A stretch of 64,000 nt of DNA from Theobroma cacao (GCF_000208745.1 NC_030857.1:18764853-18828852); one strand, 5' to 3'; shown: positions 45,797 to 59,947, numbered from the stretch's first letter. Made by a program: numbers and translations. Notes: generated by a model not told the origin, from the letters alone.

Positions 45797-46405
45797 TATC
45801 GGTCAAAATATCCATCAAATCTCTGTGTTCATGTATTTTGTTTAATTTAATCTCTATACTCAAAATCGAAATAATTGAATCTCTTGATTTTGAAAATTAC
45901 TTCAATTTATTTTTTTCCATTAATGATATTTAATTTCACCATTAAAAAGGATGACGTTAACGATGACGTGACACATGTTGATGGCATGATGTCAACTTGA
46001 TGGTGTGGCAACATTTGATTATATTTTTTTATTCAATTTAATCCTTATGACATAGTACAAAATTTTTTTGAAAATTTTTTTATCTACCACGCTGCATCGA
46101 CATGTCAGCATGTCAGTACTACGTTAGTACTGTCTTGTCATTATATTAGTGCCACATGGCACTATTACATCATTACATCGATGCCACATCATCATGTTGG
46201 GGTCACATCATTAAAATGTACTACATTAACGCTATGTCAGTGTTGACATCATTTCTTTTAATGGCAAAACTGGATGCGGTTAAGGAAAGAGACTAAATAT
46301 AAGTAATTTTCAAAATCAAGAGATTAAATTACTTTGATTTTGAATATAGAGATTAAATTGAAAAAAATATATAAATACAAAGACTTGATAAATATTTTAA
46401 CTATA
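45797..46405. mobile_element. Non-autonomous element with ~150-base terminal inverted repeats
   Basis: The left arm (about 45800-45950) and the reverse complement of the right arm (about 46250-46400) match over about 150 bases, sharing phrases such as caatttaatctctata and aatctcttgattttgaaaa. The centre has repeated gtcagcatgtcag / gatgccacatcat phrases. Long inverted ends without coding capacity fit a MULE-derived MITE. The flanks (atatattat / atatattgt) could be an imperfect 9-base duplication but are AT-only. Confidence 0.7.
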
Positions 46406-48479
46406 TATTGTTATATGAAAAGACGTTGATGATTGAAGATGGAATGAATCAATTGATGCAAGACAATCATTATTCTATCTTCAAAGAGATACTTTCATAG
46501 GTAAGTTTTTTTTTAATAGCAATTATCAATTAATTAATAATTAAAGGTAACTGGTTATGTACTACTAACACTGCTCTAACACCTATGAACGGACATTATA
46601 TTTTTGTACGTCTAATTATCATTGATACAAATATTTTTTGACTTAAAAAAAAAATTAAAGGTAACACAAGTGTCTGTTCAAGAATACTGTCATAAACAAA
46701 TCAACTGCAGACTTAAATCAGCATTATAGTTATACGTCCCTATCAACATCAATCAAAAAACACAAACTACGCCCTTGAAATTGATGGCACCAAGTGTGCC
46801 TAGGATCTTATGTGCCTCAACAAGATGATGTCTCGTCAAGTAATTCAAAATACATGACCCAAAATCATATATATAAAAGAAAAATCTATGGATCCTTCAA
46901 TTTTGTTTACACTACATGAAGAAGGACAAAGGACTGGTCTATATCATTATGATGGACGGTAAACATATGCTAAGAGAAAGGTTTTAAATAATTATGATTG
47001 ATCTTAGTTGCTGTCAGGTATGCTTGTGCTAATTTCACAAGTATATGCACATTTCACGTGAAAAGTATAGTTGTGGATGTTAGGTTCAGTGTTTTCTCGA
47101 TCGAATCTCGTCGTGGAGTGTTAGATAGGCCACGGTCAAATCTGGTTGTGTAGGCAATGGTACCGTCACCGCTACTGCTGCCACTACCACTACCGCCCTC
47201 ATCCGTCCTCCAGTGGTGAAGGAAAATTAGAGAGAGAAAGAGAGAAGTAGATGAAGAAGAGAGAGAAAGAGCGAGGCAGATCATGAAGAGAGGAAAACGA
47301 GGGAAAAAGAATTAGTGTTACGAATTTTAAGGCGGCTAATCATTTAAGAAACGTACAATGTCTAAGTGATTAAGAATCTCTAGGTTCATGCTTTATATCA
47401 TTTTCTAGTATAGATGAATTTCTGTTTCATGTGTTAAAAATAGTTTTTTAATAAAAAATAAAAGAAATCAATTGAAAATTTTTTTTCCAAAAATCTTCTA
47501 AAATTTTTTTTCCAAGGGTAAAATCAAAAAATCCGCCTCCAATCATTTCTAAAAAGACACTTTGACCTTCTTTGTTTTAAAATGATGTTTTTGACTCTCT
47601 GATTTTTAATATTATTAGTAAAAAAATAAAAAAAATATAACCTAATATTACATAAATATTTTAGACAAAAATACCCTCTTAAAAAATGTTTATCTCTTTC
47701 CTCTCTCAAAAACTTTAATAAAAAACAGAACTAGAATAATTTTGATACGTTTTTTTTCAAATCTTCATTTTTTTTTTTGCATTTTGGTCCTTTTGAAAAA
47801 TCTTGTAATAATCAACACCCATTCTTCTAATTCTTTTTTTTTCTCCCTGCTACTTGAACATTTTTCTCTTATCTCTTTGGATTTTTTTTTTTCTTTTTAT
47901 TCTTCTGAAACTTTAGCTCTTTTAACTAAAGGAATTTTGATTTGAAAGGAAAAAATAAATACGAAAAAATTGTTAATAATTCTTGGCCACTGCCATTTGA
48001 AGAGAAGAAGATTCATTACTTTGATACTTAATAAAATTCAATATTTGTTAGGAGAAAAAAAATCCTAAAACTTTTCATATATAGTTTTAGGTCAAAGCCC
48101 TTTTATGTCACCCTAAACCTTAGTTCCAAAGAATAATGTTTGGATAAAAAATTTTCAACAAAATTAGTAATCACGCGTAAGAAATTCATCTCTTGACTTG
48201 AACATCATCAAATTTGAAATATCCATCATTGAAGAAAAGTTTCACTTTTAATTCATTCTTTTCATTGAAGAAAAAAAAATCTCAAAAGGTGGAGAAATAA
48301 AGTTGTGATGATGAACAAGCAAAATGAGTGCATTTAGTCTCCCTAAACTAGGGTTTATGGGAGTTTTGGTCTTCTGTGTTCAAGGAAGTTGCCAATTCTT
48401 TTAGGATTTGGCTGGTGTTGACTTAGTTGATGGTTGTTGTGGTTGATTGTTAACGAAAGAAGATAAGGGTGGAGGAATT
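46406..48479. other. Intergenic DNA, no gene seen
   Basis: Contains purine-rich tracts (about 47225-47310) and T-rich tracts (47750-47900). Frames here are low-complexity and I do not call any of them genes. Confidence 0.5.
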
Positions 48480-50076
48480 ATATGATAGATGGATTAACTA
48501 ACTGAAATTAAATATACTTGAGAAAGATAAATTATTCTTATTTAAGTAACCAAAATTTACAGAAAATTAATTAAAACGAAATTAAAACAAGCACTAAATT
48601 AACTAACAGAAATTAAATATAGTTGAGAAGGGCAGTAGACTAAAAATCTAGAATTATGAGTTCATTCAACACTTTATCGAATACCAACTTCTCTTATTAT
48701 TTATCTTTTTTGGGTGGTTTTACTAACTTACAATGCAAAGCCATGTACAAGTCTCCATCGACATACTTGCACCAATACCTAACTTAATTAGTTCATTATA
48801 TGTCTATAAGAATCAATTGCATTAAGTTCATTAAACTAGTGTCCTAATTTAGCTATGTATGATAATTGGTGCATGTCTACCCGAATCGCGAATCAGATCA
48901 CTGGAGTGACGTGAACATACACTATTCAAAACTTAGTCTAATATAAAATCTCTCTGTCGAGTCTTTATTATATTCACAAATCAATTAATTATTGATTAGG
49001 CAATTAAAAGCATTAAGAATAGATTTAAATAAACAAAACTATATCCATTTATGATAAATAAAAGAGAAACTAATATTCAAACTACATGTTGAAATCTACC
49101 AAAATCCTAGATAAATAAATCAGTTCATGATATCTAAACAAAACAATATCCAAAGAAATATAGCCATGAATTTAAACCAAGAAAATAAGTATAACACAAA
49201 AGACAAAAATAAACTAATGTTGAAGCTTTGTTGATCTCGAATCTTTCTCAATTGCTCTTGATCTCTTGCTTGATTCTTAGCCCAAAATCTCTAGAAAAGC
49301 TGCTGCCATACTCCCCCTTGAATGCTCTGAAAAAAATTTTTAAATAGGTTCAAGTTAATCCTATTTTCATATTTTTGTCAACAATTTTATTTTTGGAAAA
49401 CAGTGTGGTGCTGTGGCGTCGTGGTTGTCTTTTGTGACGCCGCAACATTATTTCTTTAGCTCCATGGCACTTTGGCCTCGAGAGTTTGTATGGCGCACTC
49501 TAATTGTTTAGCATAGAAGCCATGATCTTCCCAACGCTGCAGCCCTAACTCCCTCAATGCCACAACCTTGAGTAATTCAAGGCCGCGGCCTCTAACCAAC
49601 ATGCTACCTTATGCAAAACAACAACCATCCATCATTTTCCAACGTGATTTTCACCTTGATTGGATTTCAAATGGGTGATTTGGTAAACATGAAAGTTTTA
49701 GCCCATTCTTTTAGCTTTCCGATGGATCAAGAATCTTGTCAATTGGACTTCTGTGGCTCAATTGATCTTTGAAATACTACAGCATGTACAAATGATGCCT
49801 TCACCATACTTGTGTGATTTTAACTCAAATGCACCTTTCTCATCAAATATCCTACACAAAACCATGAGAGAAATCAACAATAACTCTTCTTAAAGTAAAT
49901 TAAAGCAAAAATAAAGCAAAATTACACTAAAATAATTTAAATTAACTACTCAACTTATAATCTAACTTAAACTAGACAAACACTTAAAATGCTAAAATCC
50001 AAACCTACAACCTCAAAGATCTAGTTAGTTAAGCCCCCAAAATTTGTCAAAATAACTCTATATAATAGAGTTATCA
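48480..50076 (-). repeat. LTR of a minus-strand Athila-like Gypsy element
   Basis: The reverse complement starts TGATAACTCTATTATATAGAG (ending at 50076) and matches the + strand LTR at 52267-53894 over much of its length. Examples are the segments around 48870-49000 and 53370-53520, and 49230-49330 and 53000-53090. It is preceded, in element orientation, by a polypurine-like taagtttgggattg. The outer end near 48480 is not sharply defined. Confidence 0.75.
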
Positions 50077-52266
50077 CAATCCCAAACTTAAGATTTTGCT
50101 AGTTCTCGAGCAAAACATGAAATAAAATGCAATAGCCTAAATGAAGAAAAACTATTAACTAGAAATCAATTGCACTATCTCATTAATCACCTTTAATTTC
50201 CTCAAAAGTTAATCCATATTCTCAACTCTAAGCAACACATAAATATTAATCAAGTTTATGTTGTGATTCCAATGCAAGCCTATCATCAAATGGATTTCTC
50301 TATGTGTGTGTGTGTGATCTTTCCACCTAGAACACTATACAATATGGATAAGTTTATGTTCATATAAAATTCAAATTAGTAATTAAATTCCATAAGTTTG
50401 CTTTTCTTCTCCTTCTCCACTAATGTAGACTAATACTAAGTTAAAGATCAATAGGACTTTAATTAGGTTGTAATGTATGGCTAGAGTTAAGTTTGGATAT
50501 GGGATTATGTATAGCTCAAATCACCCTAAGCACATAGTCAATCTAGGACCTATTCAAAACTTTAATTTCCTTCACCTAGTATATCCCCTTTTCATCAAAA
50601 TTTTTCTTTTGTTTAACACTTCATTTTTTATCTTTTTCTTTCTTTCCTTTTTTCTTTTTTCTCAATTTCACACCCCTAAACTTATTTCTTTTATTGGGTA
50701 GTGAGATGAATACAATCATATTTTTGAACTTTTCATCATTTTTCATCTTTACTACCTTTTTCACTATCTAGCTCATAACACTTCCTAAATTGATTTATAC
50801 AGTTAGGAATGAAGGATGCAAAAATTGGAAATATTAGTATAAGGGTCTAGGTAAAAAATTAAGTATTTAAACAAACAAAAGGCTTCATTAGCTCAAAAGG
50901 GTGAACTAAGGATAAATTATGTAAAGGTAGGCTAAAAAGGCTCAATTGGTCCAAAGATGACCTAAATCATCTCCTTAACTAAATATAGCTTAAAATTTTA
51001 CCTCGAGAGATAATCAAACAAATTCTAGAATTCTAGACATAATTTAAAAATTTACATTCACATAAACCTTTTCTAAATATGCATAATGAATCTAAGCAAA
51101 AGACATGGTGCTTAAATTGAGTGGAAATCTTATCCTAACAATGAAGCTTAACATAAGAATTTAACCTAATACTCAAACAATATTGACATTTGCAAAGAAT
51201 TAAGATAAAAATATAACTAGATTCTCATCATTGGATAGGTAAATCAAAGAAATTGACGTAATTAAATCTAGCTTAAATTCTTAAAACAAGCTTAAAATTA
51301 AAAAAAATTAATGAGAATAAACTAACCTAAAAATATCACAAAAACTAATAACAATAAAACCTTACCCCAAAACTTAAATTGCATATTGTCCTCAATGTGA
51401 AAAGATAAAAAAGGATAAAGAAGATAAACTCCCCTATCATTAGTGACAGTATATGGAAAGTTCTAATTTTCTTTATCCTCATCTTCATGCTTTCCAAATT
51501 TGTATACTCAACAAAACAAGCTAAGGAGAGGTTATAACTACTTATTTAAATAGAAAAACCAAGCCTAACAAAAATAACAACTAAATCTAAGAGGATATAG
51601 CTTGGGTTGCCTCCCAAAAGTGCTTTTTTCTAATCACTAGCTTGACTATGATACCCCTTTTTTCACTTCTTCATCACCATAATAATGCTTAAGGCTTTGT
51701 TTCATTACCTTGAATGCTCCTTTATGCGTACTAAAAATCTCAATATAGCCATAGACAAAACTTTTACCACTTTAAAGGTTTTCTATCAATATGGTTGAAG
51801 GTGCCATGGTAAATGATGAAGGCAAGAACTAGAGAGTACTACGTGCTGTCTAACCTCAAAATTAAGATCATTGGAAAATGGTGAATTATGCTCATCGTAA
51901 CAATGCTAAGTTTTGAGATGTGGTGGTGGTGGCTCTAACTCACGAGTTGATGTTGGCTTACTTGTAAGTGGTGGAGTAGGATTACCTTTACCTTTATCAA
52001 CTAAGTTCACTTTATAGCAATGATATGTGGTTGAAGGATATTTAGTTGCACTAAAAATAGTAAATTCAACTACCTCTTCTCCAACCTTGAAAGTTATTCT
52101 GCCTTCCTTGACATCGATGAGTGTGCTTGCAATGGCCAAGAATGGATGTCTTAGCATAATCGAAACCTTTTTATCCTTCTTCATCTCAAGTACAAGGAAG
52201 TCCACTAGAATGTATAATTTCTCCACTTTAATCAAGACATCTTCTACAATCCCAAAGGATTGCCTT
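50077..52266 (-). mobile_element. Internal region of the minus-strand Athila-like element (partial)
   Basis: Mostly non-coding, with the typical 'ctcgagaactagcaaaatcttaagtttggg' style tail before the LTR, and a protease fragment at its far end. Reverse transcriptase and integrase are missing. The element stops abruptly at 52266, where the plus-strand LTR begins. Confidence 0.65.
51906..52260 (-). pseudogene. Gypsy/Athila retropepsin (protease) fragment
   Basis: Minus-strand frame with the back half of the retroviral-type aspartic protease: G-I-V-E-D-V-L-I-K-V, then V-D-F-L-V-L-E-M, the helix-like H-P-F-L-A-I-A-S-T-L-I-D-V block and I-T-F-K-V-G. The catalytic D-x-G at the front is not in this window segment. 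It is cut at 52266 by the neighbouring LTR. Confidence 0.8.
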
Positions 52267-53894
52267 TGATAACTCTGCCATATAGAGTTATTTTTAACAC
52301 ATTTTGGAGACTTTAATGGCTAGACCCTTGAGTTTAAGATCGGATTTTAACCTTTTAAGTTGTTTTTCTAGTGTAAGTTAGATTACGTATTGAATAGTTA
52401 AATTAGCTAGTGTTTATTTAGTTGCACTTTATTTTGTCTAAATTTACTTTAGGAAAAGTTATTGCCAATATTTCTCATGGTTTTATGCAGAATATGATGA
52501 GCAAGGTGAAAGAAAGTTCTGATAGCATAAGTGTGGTGAGGTGTCACTCGTGTATGTTGCAATAATTTAAAGATAACTTGAGCTGCAGAAATCCAATTGA
52601 TGTGATTTTTTTTCATTACAAAGCTAAAAGAAGGAGTTACAACTTTCATGTATACCACTTTGCCTAGTTTAGACTAGATTGAGGTGAAAATCATGTTTGA
52701 AGTTGATAGATGGATGTAGTTCTACACTTAAGGCAGCATGGATTGAGGCCGAGACCTTGAGTAACTCATGGTTGCGGTGCTGAAAGTGAGACCGCTACAA
52801 CGTCAAAGAACTATGGTCATGGCATTGAGCATCTTGGGAACATCGTATAAAAACTTGAGTGCGTAGTGTTGTGACGTTGAAGAAGTAATGCCTTGGCATT
52901 ACCAAGAAAGGCCTTGGAGCCAAATAATCATGGCCGCGGTGCCACCCCAATTTCCATAATTAAAACTTTGACAAAAAATTTTGAAAGTGGGGCATTCAAA
53001 GGGAGAAACGACAGCAGCTTTTTTGGAGAATTGGAGCTACAAATCAAGAAAGAATGCAAGAGCAATTGAGAGATTTTCGAGATTTACCAGGATCCAACAT
53101 TAGTTTCTTTTTCTACTTTTGTGTTATTCTTATTTTCTTGTTTTGAATTAATGGCTAAATTTCTTTGGATATTATTTTTATTAGATATTATGAGCTAAAT
53201 AATTTTTCTAAGATTGTGGTGGATTTTAACATGTAATCTGAATATTTGTTTCTCTTTTATTTACTATGAAGGGGTATAGTTTTGCTTATTTAAATATATT
53301 CTTAATACTTTTGATTGCTTGGCCAATAGTTGACTGATTTGTGAATCTAATTGAGACTTGATAGAGAGATTTTAGATTTGACTAAAGTTTGAATAGTGTA
53401 TGTTCACGTCACTTAGGTGATCCAATTCACGATTCAAGTAGACATATGCCAATTGCCATACATAGCCAAATTATAGTACTATTTTGATGAACCTTATTTA
53501 ATTGATTACTATAAACATATAGTGACCCAATTAAGTTAGGTATTTGTGCAAGCATCTTGACGGAGACTTGTACATAGCTTTGGATTCTAGGTTAGTAGAA
53601 CCACCCATGAATGTAAATAATAAGAGAAACTGATATTAGATGAAGTGTGGAATGAACCCATAATCCTAGATCTTTAATCTATTTCTTTTGTCAACATATT
53701 TAATTTTTATTATTTAATTTAGTGCTTGTTTTAATTGATTTGCTAAATTTTAGTTACTTAAATAAGATTAATTTGTCATAAAGTTTAGTACTTAGTGAAA
53801 CTTTAGAAAAAAATCCATGTGAGAATGATAATTTAGACTTGTTATCTATATTACTTGTTCTATACGTATACTTGTGTGTGCAAACTTGACAACA
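52267..53894 (+). repeat. 5' LTR of a plus-strand Athila-like Gypsy element
   Basis: TGATAACTCTGCC ... cttgacaaca, 1628 bases. It is followed at about 53899 by tagcgctgttgtcgagga, a decayed form of the Athila/Tat-type primer binding site (tggcgccgttgccgggga). The left junction is ambiguous by about 10 bases, because the protease sequence and the LTR start share agttatca. Confidence 0.75.
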
Positions 53895-53898
53895 TGTT

Positions 53899-53918
53899 TT
53901 TAGCGCTGTTGTCGAGGA
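53899..53918 (+). other. Primer binding site (degenerate)
   Basis: Four to five bases after the LTR end. It resembles the Athila/Tat site that pairs with a tRNA 3' end. Confidence 0.6.
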
Positions 53919-54012
53919 TTTTGTTTTCTTTGTTATTTGCTAATATTAAAATTTTATAGATTAGTCTTAATTTAAGTTTTATTTTTATTTTGCAGTTCGG
54001 TTCAGATGTTGT

Positions 54013-54485
54013 ATGAGAAGAACAAATAACTTGGAGACTATCCCCGTGTGATGGAAAAATTGAGAGAACATTTCGCAGACTTCGACGAAAGAATCAACAA
54101 GGTATTGCTCCTGAAAATACAATGGTTGATCAACAGGGTGGATAGCAAATCTAAGAGTGTGTAGTAGCTAAAAATTGTTGCTTAAGGGATTATGTTGTTC
54201 CTTTAGTACAAGGAATTCCATCAAGCATTTGAAGGCTAGCTATTCAAGCCAATAGTTTCGAGATCAAGCCGACCATCATCAACGTGATTCAAACTTTAGT
54301 CTAGTTTAGGGGTCTACCAAATGGCCATATATAAAACCTTTTGAAAATTTGTGATATGTTCAAACACAATGGTGTCATAGATGATGCAATTTGTTTAAGG
54401 TGTTTTCCTTTTTCATTGAGGGATAAAGCTAAATCATGGCTGAATGCAATCCCTATTGGCTCAACAACAACATGGGATGATCTTG
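54013..54485 (+). pseudogene. Athila-like gag, 5' part
   Basis: ATG at 54013 opens M-R-R-T-N-N. After stops and frame changes, the capsid core is clear at about 54345-54485: F-K-H-N-G-V-x-D-D-A-I, then R-C-F-P-F-S-L-R-D-K-A-K-S-W-L and W-D-D-L. The frame is cut at 54485 by a nested element and resumes at 63396. Confidence 0.85.
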
Positions 54486-56359
54486 TGTCATGACCTGGAA
54501 CTCCCCATCGAGCCCGTGACAACCGCCGCGAAGCCTCGACAAACAAGAGACAATCGCTTAATTGAGGTATCCGACCTAACTCACCTATACACGGTGTAAA
54601 TTCCTAAAATCCCCAATTCGACTCCAATTCCATCCATTTCAATTTCAATTATCCAATTATATCCACAATACCTCAATGACTATGAATTTCGTCCAATTTA
54701 TCAGTCCGGACTATAAATTACGCTTTTACCCCTAGTGGGTAAAAATTTCAATTTATTGCACCGAAAATTCCCATTTAATTTCCAACCTCATAATTTATCA
54801 TTTTTTCCACCCAATTCTCTTAAAATAAAGTCAACCTCATCCTCAGATACCATTGGCTAGATTCGGCTTAGAGAAATTCATGGAGAATATAAATATTTTT
54901 CTTGTTGTTTTACTCATAAACATGCTAAACTAACACTAAACACTAACATAGCTCAAAATCAAATTTATCTAACAACTTTCTCTCTCTAAACCCATATGAC
55001 CAGAATTCAAATCATCCTCAAATCACATGATTCAACCATGAAAAATGATGGAAAATGCATGGGAAAGGTAAAGCACAAGACAAATTTAAGAAATGTTACC
55101 TTTTTTCACTTGATTTTTGAATTTCCACCTATTTTCCCTTTAAATTTCTTAGCTAGGGTTTTATTTTCTCCTTTCTCTCTCTTGTTTCTTGCTTGGCCGA
55201 ATGTTGAAGAAGAAGAATGGGTGGGCTGATTTTTTTTATGCCTTTTTATTGTTTAATGAAATAATATTATTTTATTCATATTTTAAATATTTTATTAATT
55301 CATTTTTTTTTCTAGCCATCCACTTGTCCTATTTTTTTCACCATGCATTCCCTTTGACTTATCCAAGTCTTAAGTGAAATTTCCAGATTTTTCCAAAGTT
55401 TTGGTGGAGCAAATTTTTCAAAATTACACTTTTGCCCCCGAACTTTTCAAAAATTACATTTTTACCCCAAAAATTGAAAATTTTCCATAATGCATAATTT
55501 TCACTCCTCATACTCATTTCACACTCCAAATAATTAAATTTGATCAAAATCCTTTCAAAAAATTAAATTTTCGATTCCGAATGGTAAAATTACCATTTTA
55601 CCCTTTTACTCCAAATTATACCGAAATTAAAATTTTTCACTTCTAAACCTCAAATCTTACTCCAATAAGTCAAATGGGGCCAAAAATCTTTTCTAAAAAT
55701 TTCCATTTTGTCCCCAGGTGGCAAATGACCATTTTGCCCCTAGATAGCGAAAATTCCAGTTTGACTCCAAATTGATCCTCGAACTCCGAATCACCATATT
55801 AACCCATTCTGGGACTTTAAAATTCTTAATTTCATTGTAAATTCTCTATTTGATCTAGTTCGAGGCTTAAATCAACTTTATTGTACCTCTAGGTACAATA
55901 CCGACTTTTGTAAATTTTTCAAGACTCTCTTAGCATGTAAACATGCTATCCACCACATGTATGTCATCACAAATATTTCTGTAGAGTCGGGCTTGTCATC
56001 TTCTCCCCCACTTGGATCAACCATATGATCCTCCTTCTTGATTGACTTCGACATCCGGCTAAATATTAATATTTTAATATTATTTTATTAATAAAATATT
56101 ATTTTATTCTAAAAATTTTATCTTGTCTCCTTGGTACCCAAAATACCTTATTATGCCTCACTTGACTTCCAAATCGCCTTTTATCTCACAAATTCTCCTC
56201 CGATAAAATTATTATTATTTTATTATTATTTTCTCACTTGCGAAATATTTTATCCTAAACTACTCCTTTCGTCTTTTATCACTTCTAAACATTTTAATTG
56301 ACCTCAATTTGCATTCGATCAACTTTATTTATCACCATATCAAAGTATGGGGTATTTCA
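54486..56359 (-). repeat. 3' LTR of the nested element, with a 1.6-kb internal deletion
   Basis: 1874 bases against 3443 in its partner. The deletion lies at about 54541-54550, where the text jumps from cgaagcctcgac to gacaatcgcttaattg. R module 54486-55998, T module 55999-56359. Confidence 0.9.
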
Positions 56360-59211
56360 ATCTCCCCCACTTAAATAGAATTCGTCCTCGAATTCCCGTC
56401 GATGTTGCGTTATCAATCTCCTTCTATGATCCTACTCCTTGTTCCTTCTATAGGGACATTCAATTTATTTCCCTCGTTCACCTTCAGTTCAATTAAATGC
56501 TTTATTTACGGCAATTATCATCCTTTGGAATCGGATCAGTAATACTTTTCACAACCATGATCTCTTATATCGAGACACTAAGCATGCCTTTATCACCATT
56601 ATTAAATTTGAACCATAACTTCACCTCAATTATACTGATTTCGATCACATATCATACTTACTTATGTATACCTAATCATCATTTTATTAATTCGCTCCGT
56701 ACCAAATTTCTCAACCTTGATTCATCCATCTTATACTGGTCTATACACTTCCTTTAATAGAGTTCCATTAAGAACTTAAACAATCCAAGGTTTACCTTCA
56801 AAGTCACTCATAACTTTAATCGTTCATTGCATGTCCGTTAACACTTTAGCTCACTGACCTCTCTGGACACTATTTCAAAATCTCCCAATTACTGAGAACC
56901 ATTCTTCACTTTAGTTAGTAAAATTATCAATTTCATATATACATATATACATGCATTTTCAAATGTCAACATCTCTCTTTATATATAGGAATCCATGTGT
57001 TCACATGCCTTGGACTACATTCCCCCTTTATTCATCCGTATCCCAATCCTAGTTTCAATATAATAATTCTTATAGTGCATGTCAACCTTCTTATTATACT
57101 TGTGTATAACTTCATATCATTCATATCATTTCCAACCATATGTTTGAGTTTCCTTATACTATATATCATTCATCACAATGTCATCTCCATTGAATTATAA
57201 TCTATTATGCGTGTATGCTTTATAATCCTATTGATGCCTCAAAGATTTATCTCAACTTGATCATTGCATCTCATGCAATACCACAATTCCTAAGAGTCAT
57301 CCTTTTGTCCTTAATCATCTTTCATGCCTCTATATTACCTTGTATCTTTCTTGCATTACGATATTGATTTGTCACTTAAGACTCAAACCCATTTGAATCA
57401 TGTATGCCTTAAGCATTTTCGAATTCCAATTTCCATAATATATTAGGAAAGTTTCATTATCTGACTTCATTTTCAAGGTCAACTTCTATCATCCTTTGTT
57501 CCACTCCTTCATATGAACATAACATCATTCTTCCTTAACCAATTTATAAATTGTACTTGAAATTGTAAAACTTAAAACTAGATTCTCCTCAAGTATTTTT
57601 CAATATTAATACTAATATCACTCTCAGCTTACAGCTTCCTTTTTATAATCACATAACTTAGTGCTTGCTTTAACGAGATCCAGAGCAAAACTTCTCTTGA
57701 GTATTTCCTTGGGAATATCTATCTTAAACTTATGTCTCACAGCATGTGATCCCTTAACTTGTGATTTAGCCGTTAGGCTTCTCAGCAAGTTTTAAAAATT
57801 TTACGTTTCATACTTGCTGTGTATGATTAGAATCTCTTCTCAAAGATGTTTATGTATTCCTAAAACACTTACTCTTAAAGATATATAAATACGTACTCAT
57901 CCATTCAATCCCTAACTCATCTTCATAGGTTTCTAGGGTGCCACACAATTAGCCTCATGTTGTTACTAACCCTTGTCATTTTACTGTATCAAAACAGATA
58001 TTACAAATTCTCGTAATGATATTCTATATAAACTGATTTTCTATACCAGTCTCGTAATTCTTCCTTCACACTTTCATTACTTGGTATCTCATCTCAATAT
58101 AGTCATCTCAAGAATCTTTAAAATTTTTTTCTTTTAATTATATGCCTATATACAAGGCAATAAAGAAGTTTTTCAATTCATTTGGGTAAACATTCTCCAG
58201 AATATTTAAGACTCCCAGATAACAAAACACAATGACCAACAACCAAAATTCAATTTGTAAGCTCATTATCGTGTCACTCCCATCTTACTCATGCATCATA
58301 AGCGTGAAGTATTCGGAGCATTACAGCGTTGAACAGTCAATGTTGAAGTACTGTAGCTATTAGAAATTTTCTCATCAAAGCTATTTGTTTGCATTCAAAG
58401 TCACCACATCAATCATTCTCAACCAGTGGTTTCCCTTTTAGATATATATCATGAGTTCCATAAGTATAGGTACCTTCTATTTTCTTGTCATACACACTAA
58501 GCCAGATTAATACTTTCATCTCATGTCATCTTTTGACGTTTATCAACATTCATAAAATTCCACCTCAAAACATCCTTTCCATACAGTGTAATAAGTTCAT
58601 GATAAATATACCACTCCACACATAAGTTGCTTACTATCTACAACTTTCCTCAAATTTATTGTCATCCTTATCCCATTTATCTTCTTTGTCTTATACTCCA
58701 ATAATCTTATTGACTTTCGGTATAATTAACTACGAAAACAGCTCAGCTTCCTCCTTATTTTATTCTCACAATCCTTACTGAATCAAAATTTTATATTCCC
58801 CATATTCCATAATTTAACTTCATTGGGTTATATTTGTGCCCGACTATTACCTCATAGTGTCATAACATCACTAAATAATCCCCTTCATGCTTAAATTACA
58901 ATCATTAACTTAATCACATTATCCATTCCGAATGTCATTTATGACCTTATTGCTTCCTTCTATAACCTTCCTCAATAATTATATTACCAATTTATCTCTG
59001 TTATACTAAAAGATTCCCATACATATCCAATTATTTAAACTGCTATTTTACATTCCGTTCGAGTCATACAAAATAAAAGCCACTCCTAACTCCTTTACAG
59101 AGGTAACTACTACATTTTCCCTTACACGACACTTACCTAGATTTATGACAATACAACTTCAACTAAAGTATTAAACATCTTTAGGTTCCTCATTGTCCTG
59201 ATCCGGGCACA

Positions 59212-59697
59212 TCAATGGATCCTCTTCCTCTTGAGATTTTCTCCTTTGTTTTCAATCCAGGCTTGTTGTATTTTCCTACGTTCCTCATCACTTATCGGTG
59301 CAGCATTTCTTCCACAATCGGGAGGAAAATGTCGTACAATGTTCACCCCCTTCCTAAGACGAATATCTCCCCTTGCAATTGCCTTCCTCGTATGTTCTCT
59401 ATGGTACTCTTCGAATTGTTTCAAAAGGAAATCTATTTCAGTTTTCAGAATATTGGAGCTACTCTCACTTTCAAAATTCTAGCTACTCTTAAAGCTTTTC
59501 TTATTATGAACCCATTCTGCTAAGTTTTGATGAATTCTATTATTAGGAATTCGAGATGGACCACCTTCCGAATCACCTGTATCAGGGTGCCATTTGCTTC
59601 TAGCTGTAGAATCTAGAGATCCCTCGCTATCACTATGAGAGGTATCGAGACTACCACCTCTTCTAGACATAGTGTGTATGTCACCAGTGCACCTCAA
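59212..59697 (-). pseudogene. Short gag-like frames of the nested element
   Basis: Two minus-strand frames. The first (59697-59479) is Ser/Asp/Gly-rich with an S-R-R-G-G-S start. The second (59424-59212) is charged, with R-L-R-K-G-V and I-S-D-E-E-R-R-K-I-Q-Q-A-W. They occupy the gag position just inside the primer binding site. I recognise no domain with certainty. Stops lie between them. Confidence 0.4.
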
Positions 59698-59927
59698 AAC
59701 CTATATGCAATCAAATAGTAATTGTTTAATTATTTTTGCATCTCAAAAGTAGGTAGATTTCTATATGAAGATGCATACATTCTATTCAATCTAACTAAAC
59801 TTAACTTATCTTAACTTAACTGGACTTGGGGCCACGCAGTGTTAGTGTGGATTTCTTAAAATAACCTTAAAATCAAAAATTTTAAAATCCAAAGCTTTAA
59901 AATCAAAATATTTGATCTTTAAACCAT

Positions 59928-59939
59928 GCTCTGATACCA
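59928..59939 (-). other. Primer binding site (tRNA-iMet type)
   Basis: Reverse complement reads TGGTATCAGAGC, the standard initiator-Met site of plant LTR retrotransposons, eight bases from the LTR edge at 59948. Confidence 0.9.
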
Positions 59940-59947
59940 ATCTAAAT

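Larger units (their letters stand above)
56360..59947 (-). other. Interior of the nested element
   Basis: About 2.8 kb next to the polypurine tract is AT-rich and non-coding as far as I can see. On the minus strand only the 59212-59697 segment has organised frames. Confidence 0.6.

Noticed and set aside
47054..47284. 76-residue minus frame with Ser/Leu runs
   Set aside because: Low-complexity product of purine-rich repeats, with no domain or codon signal.
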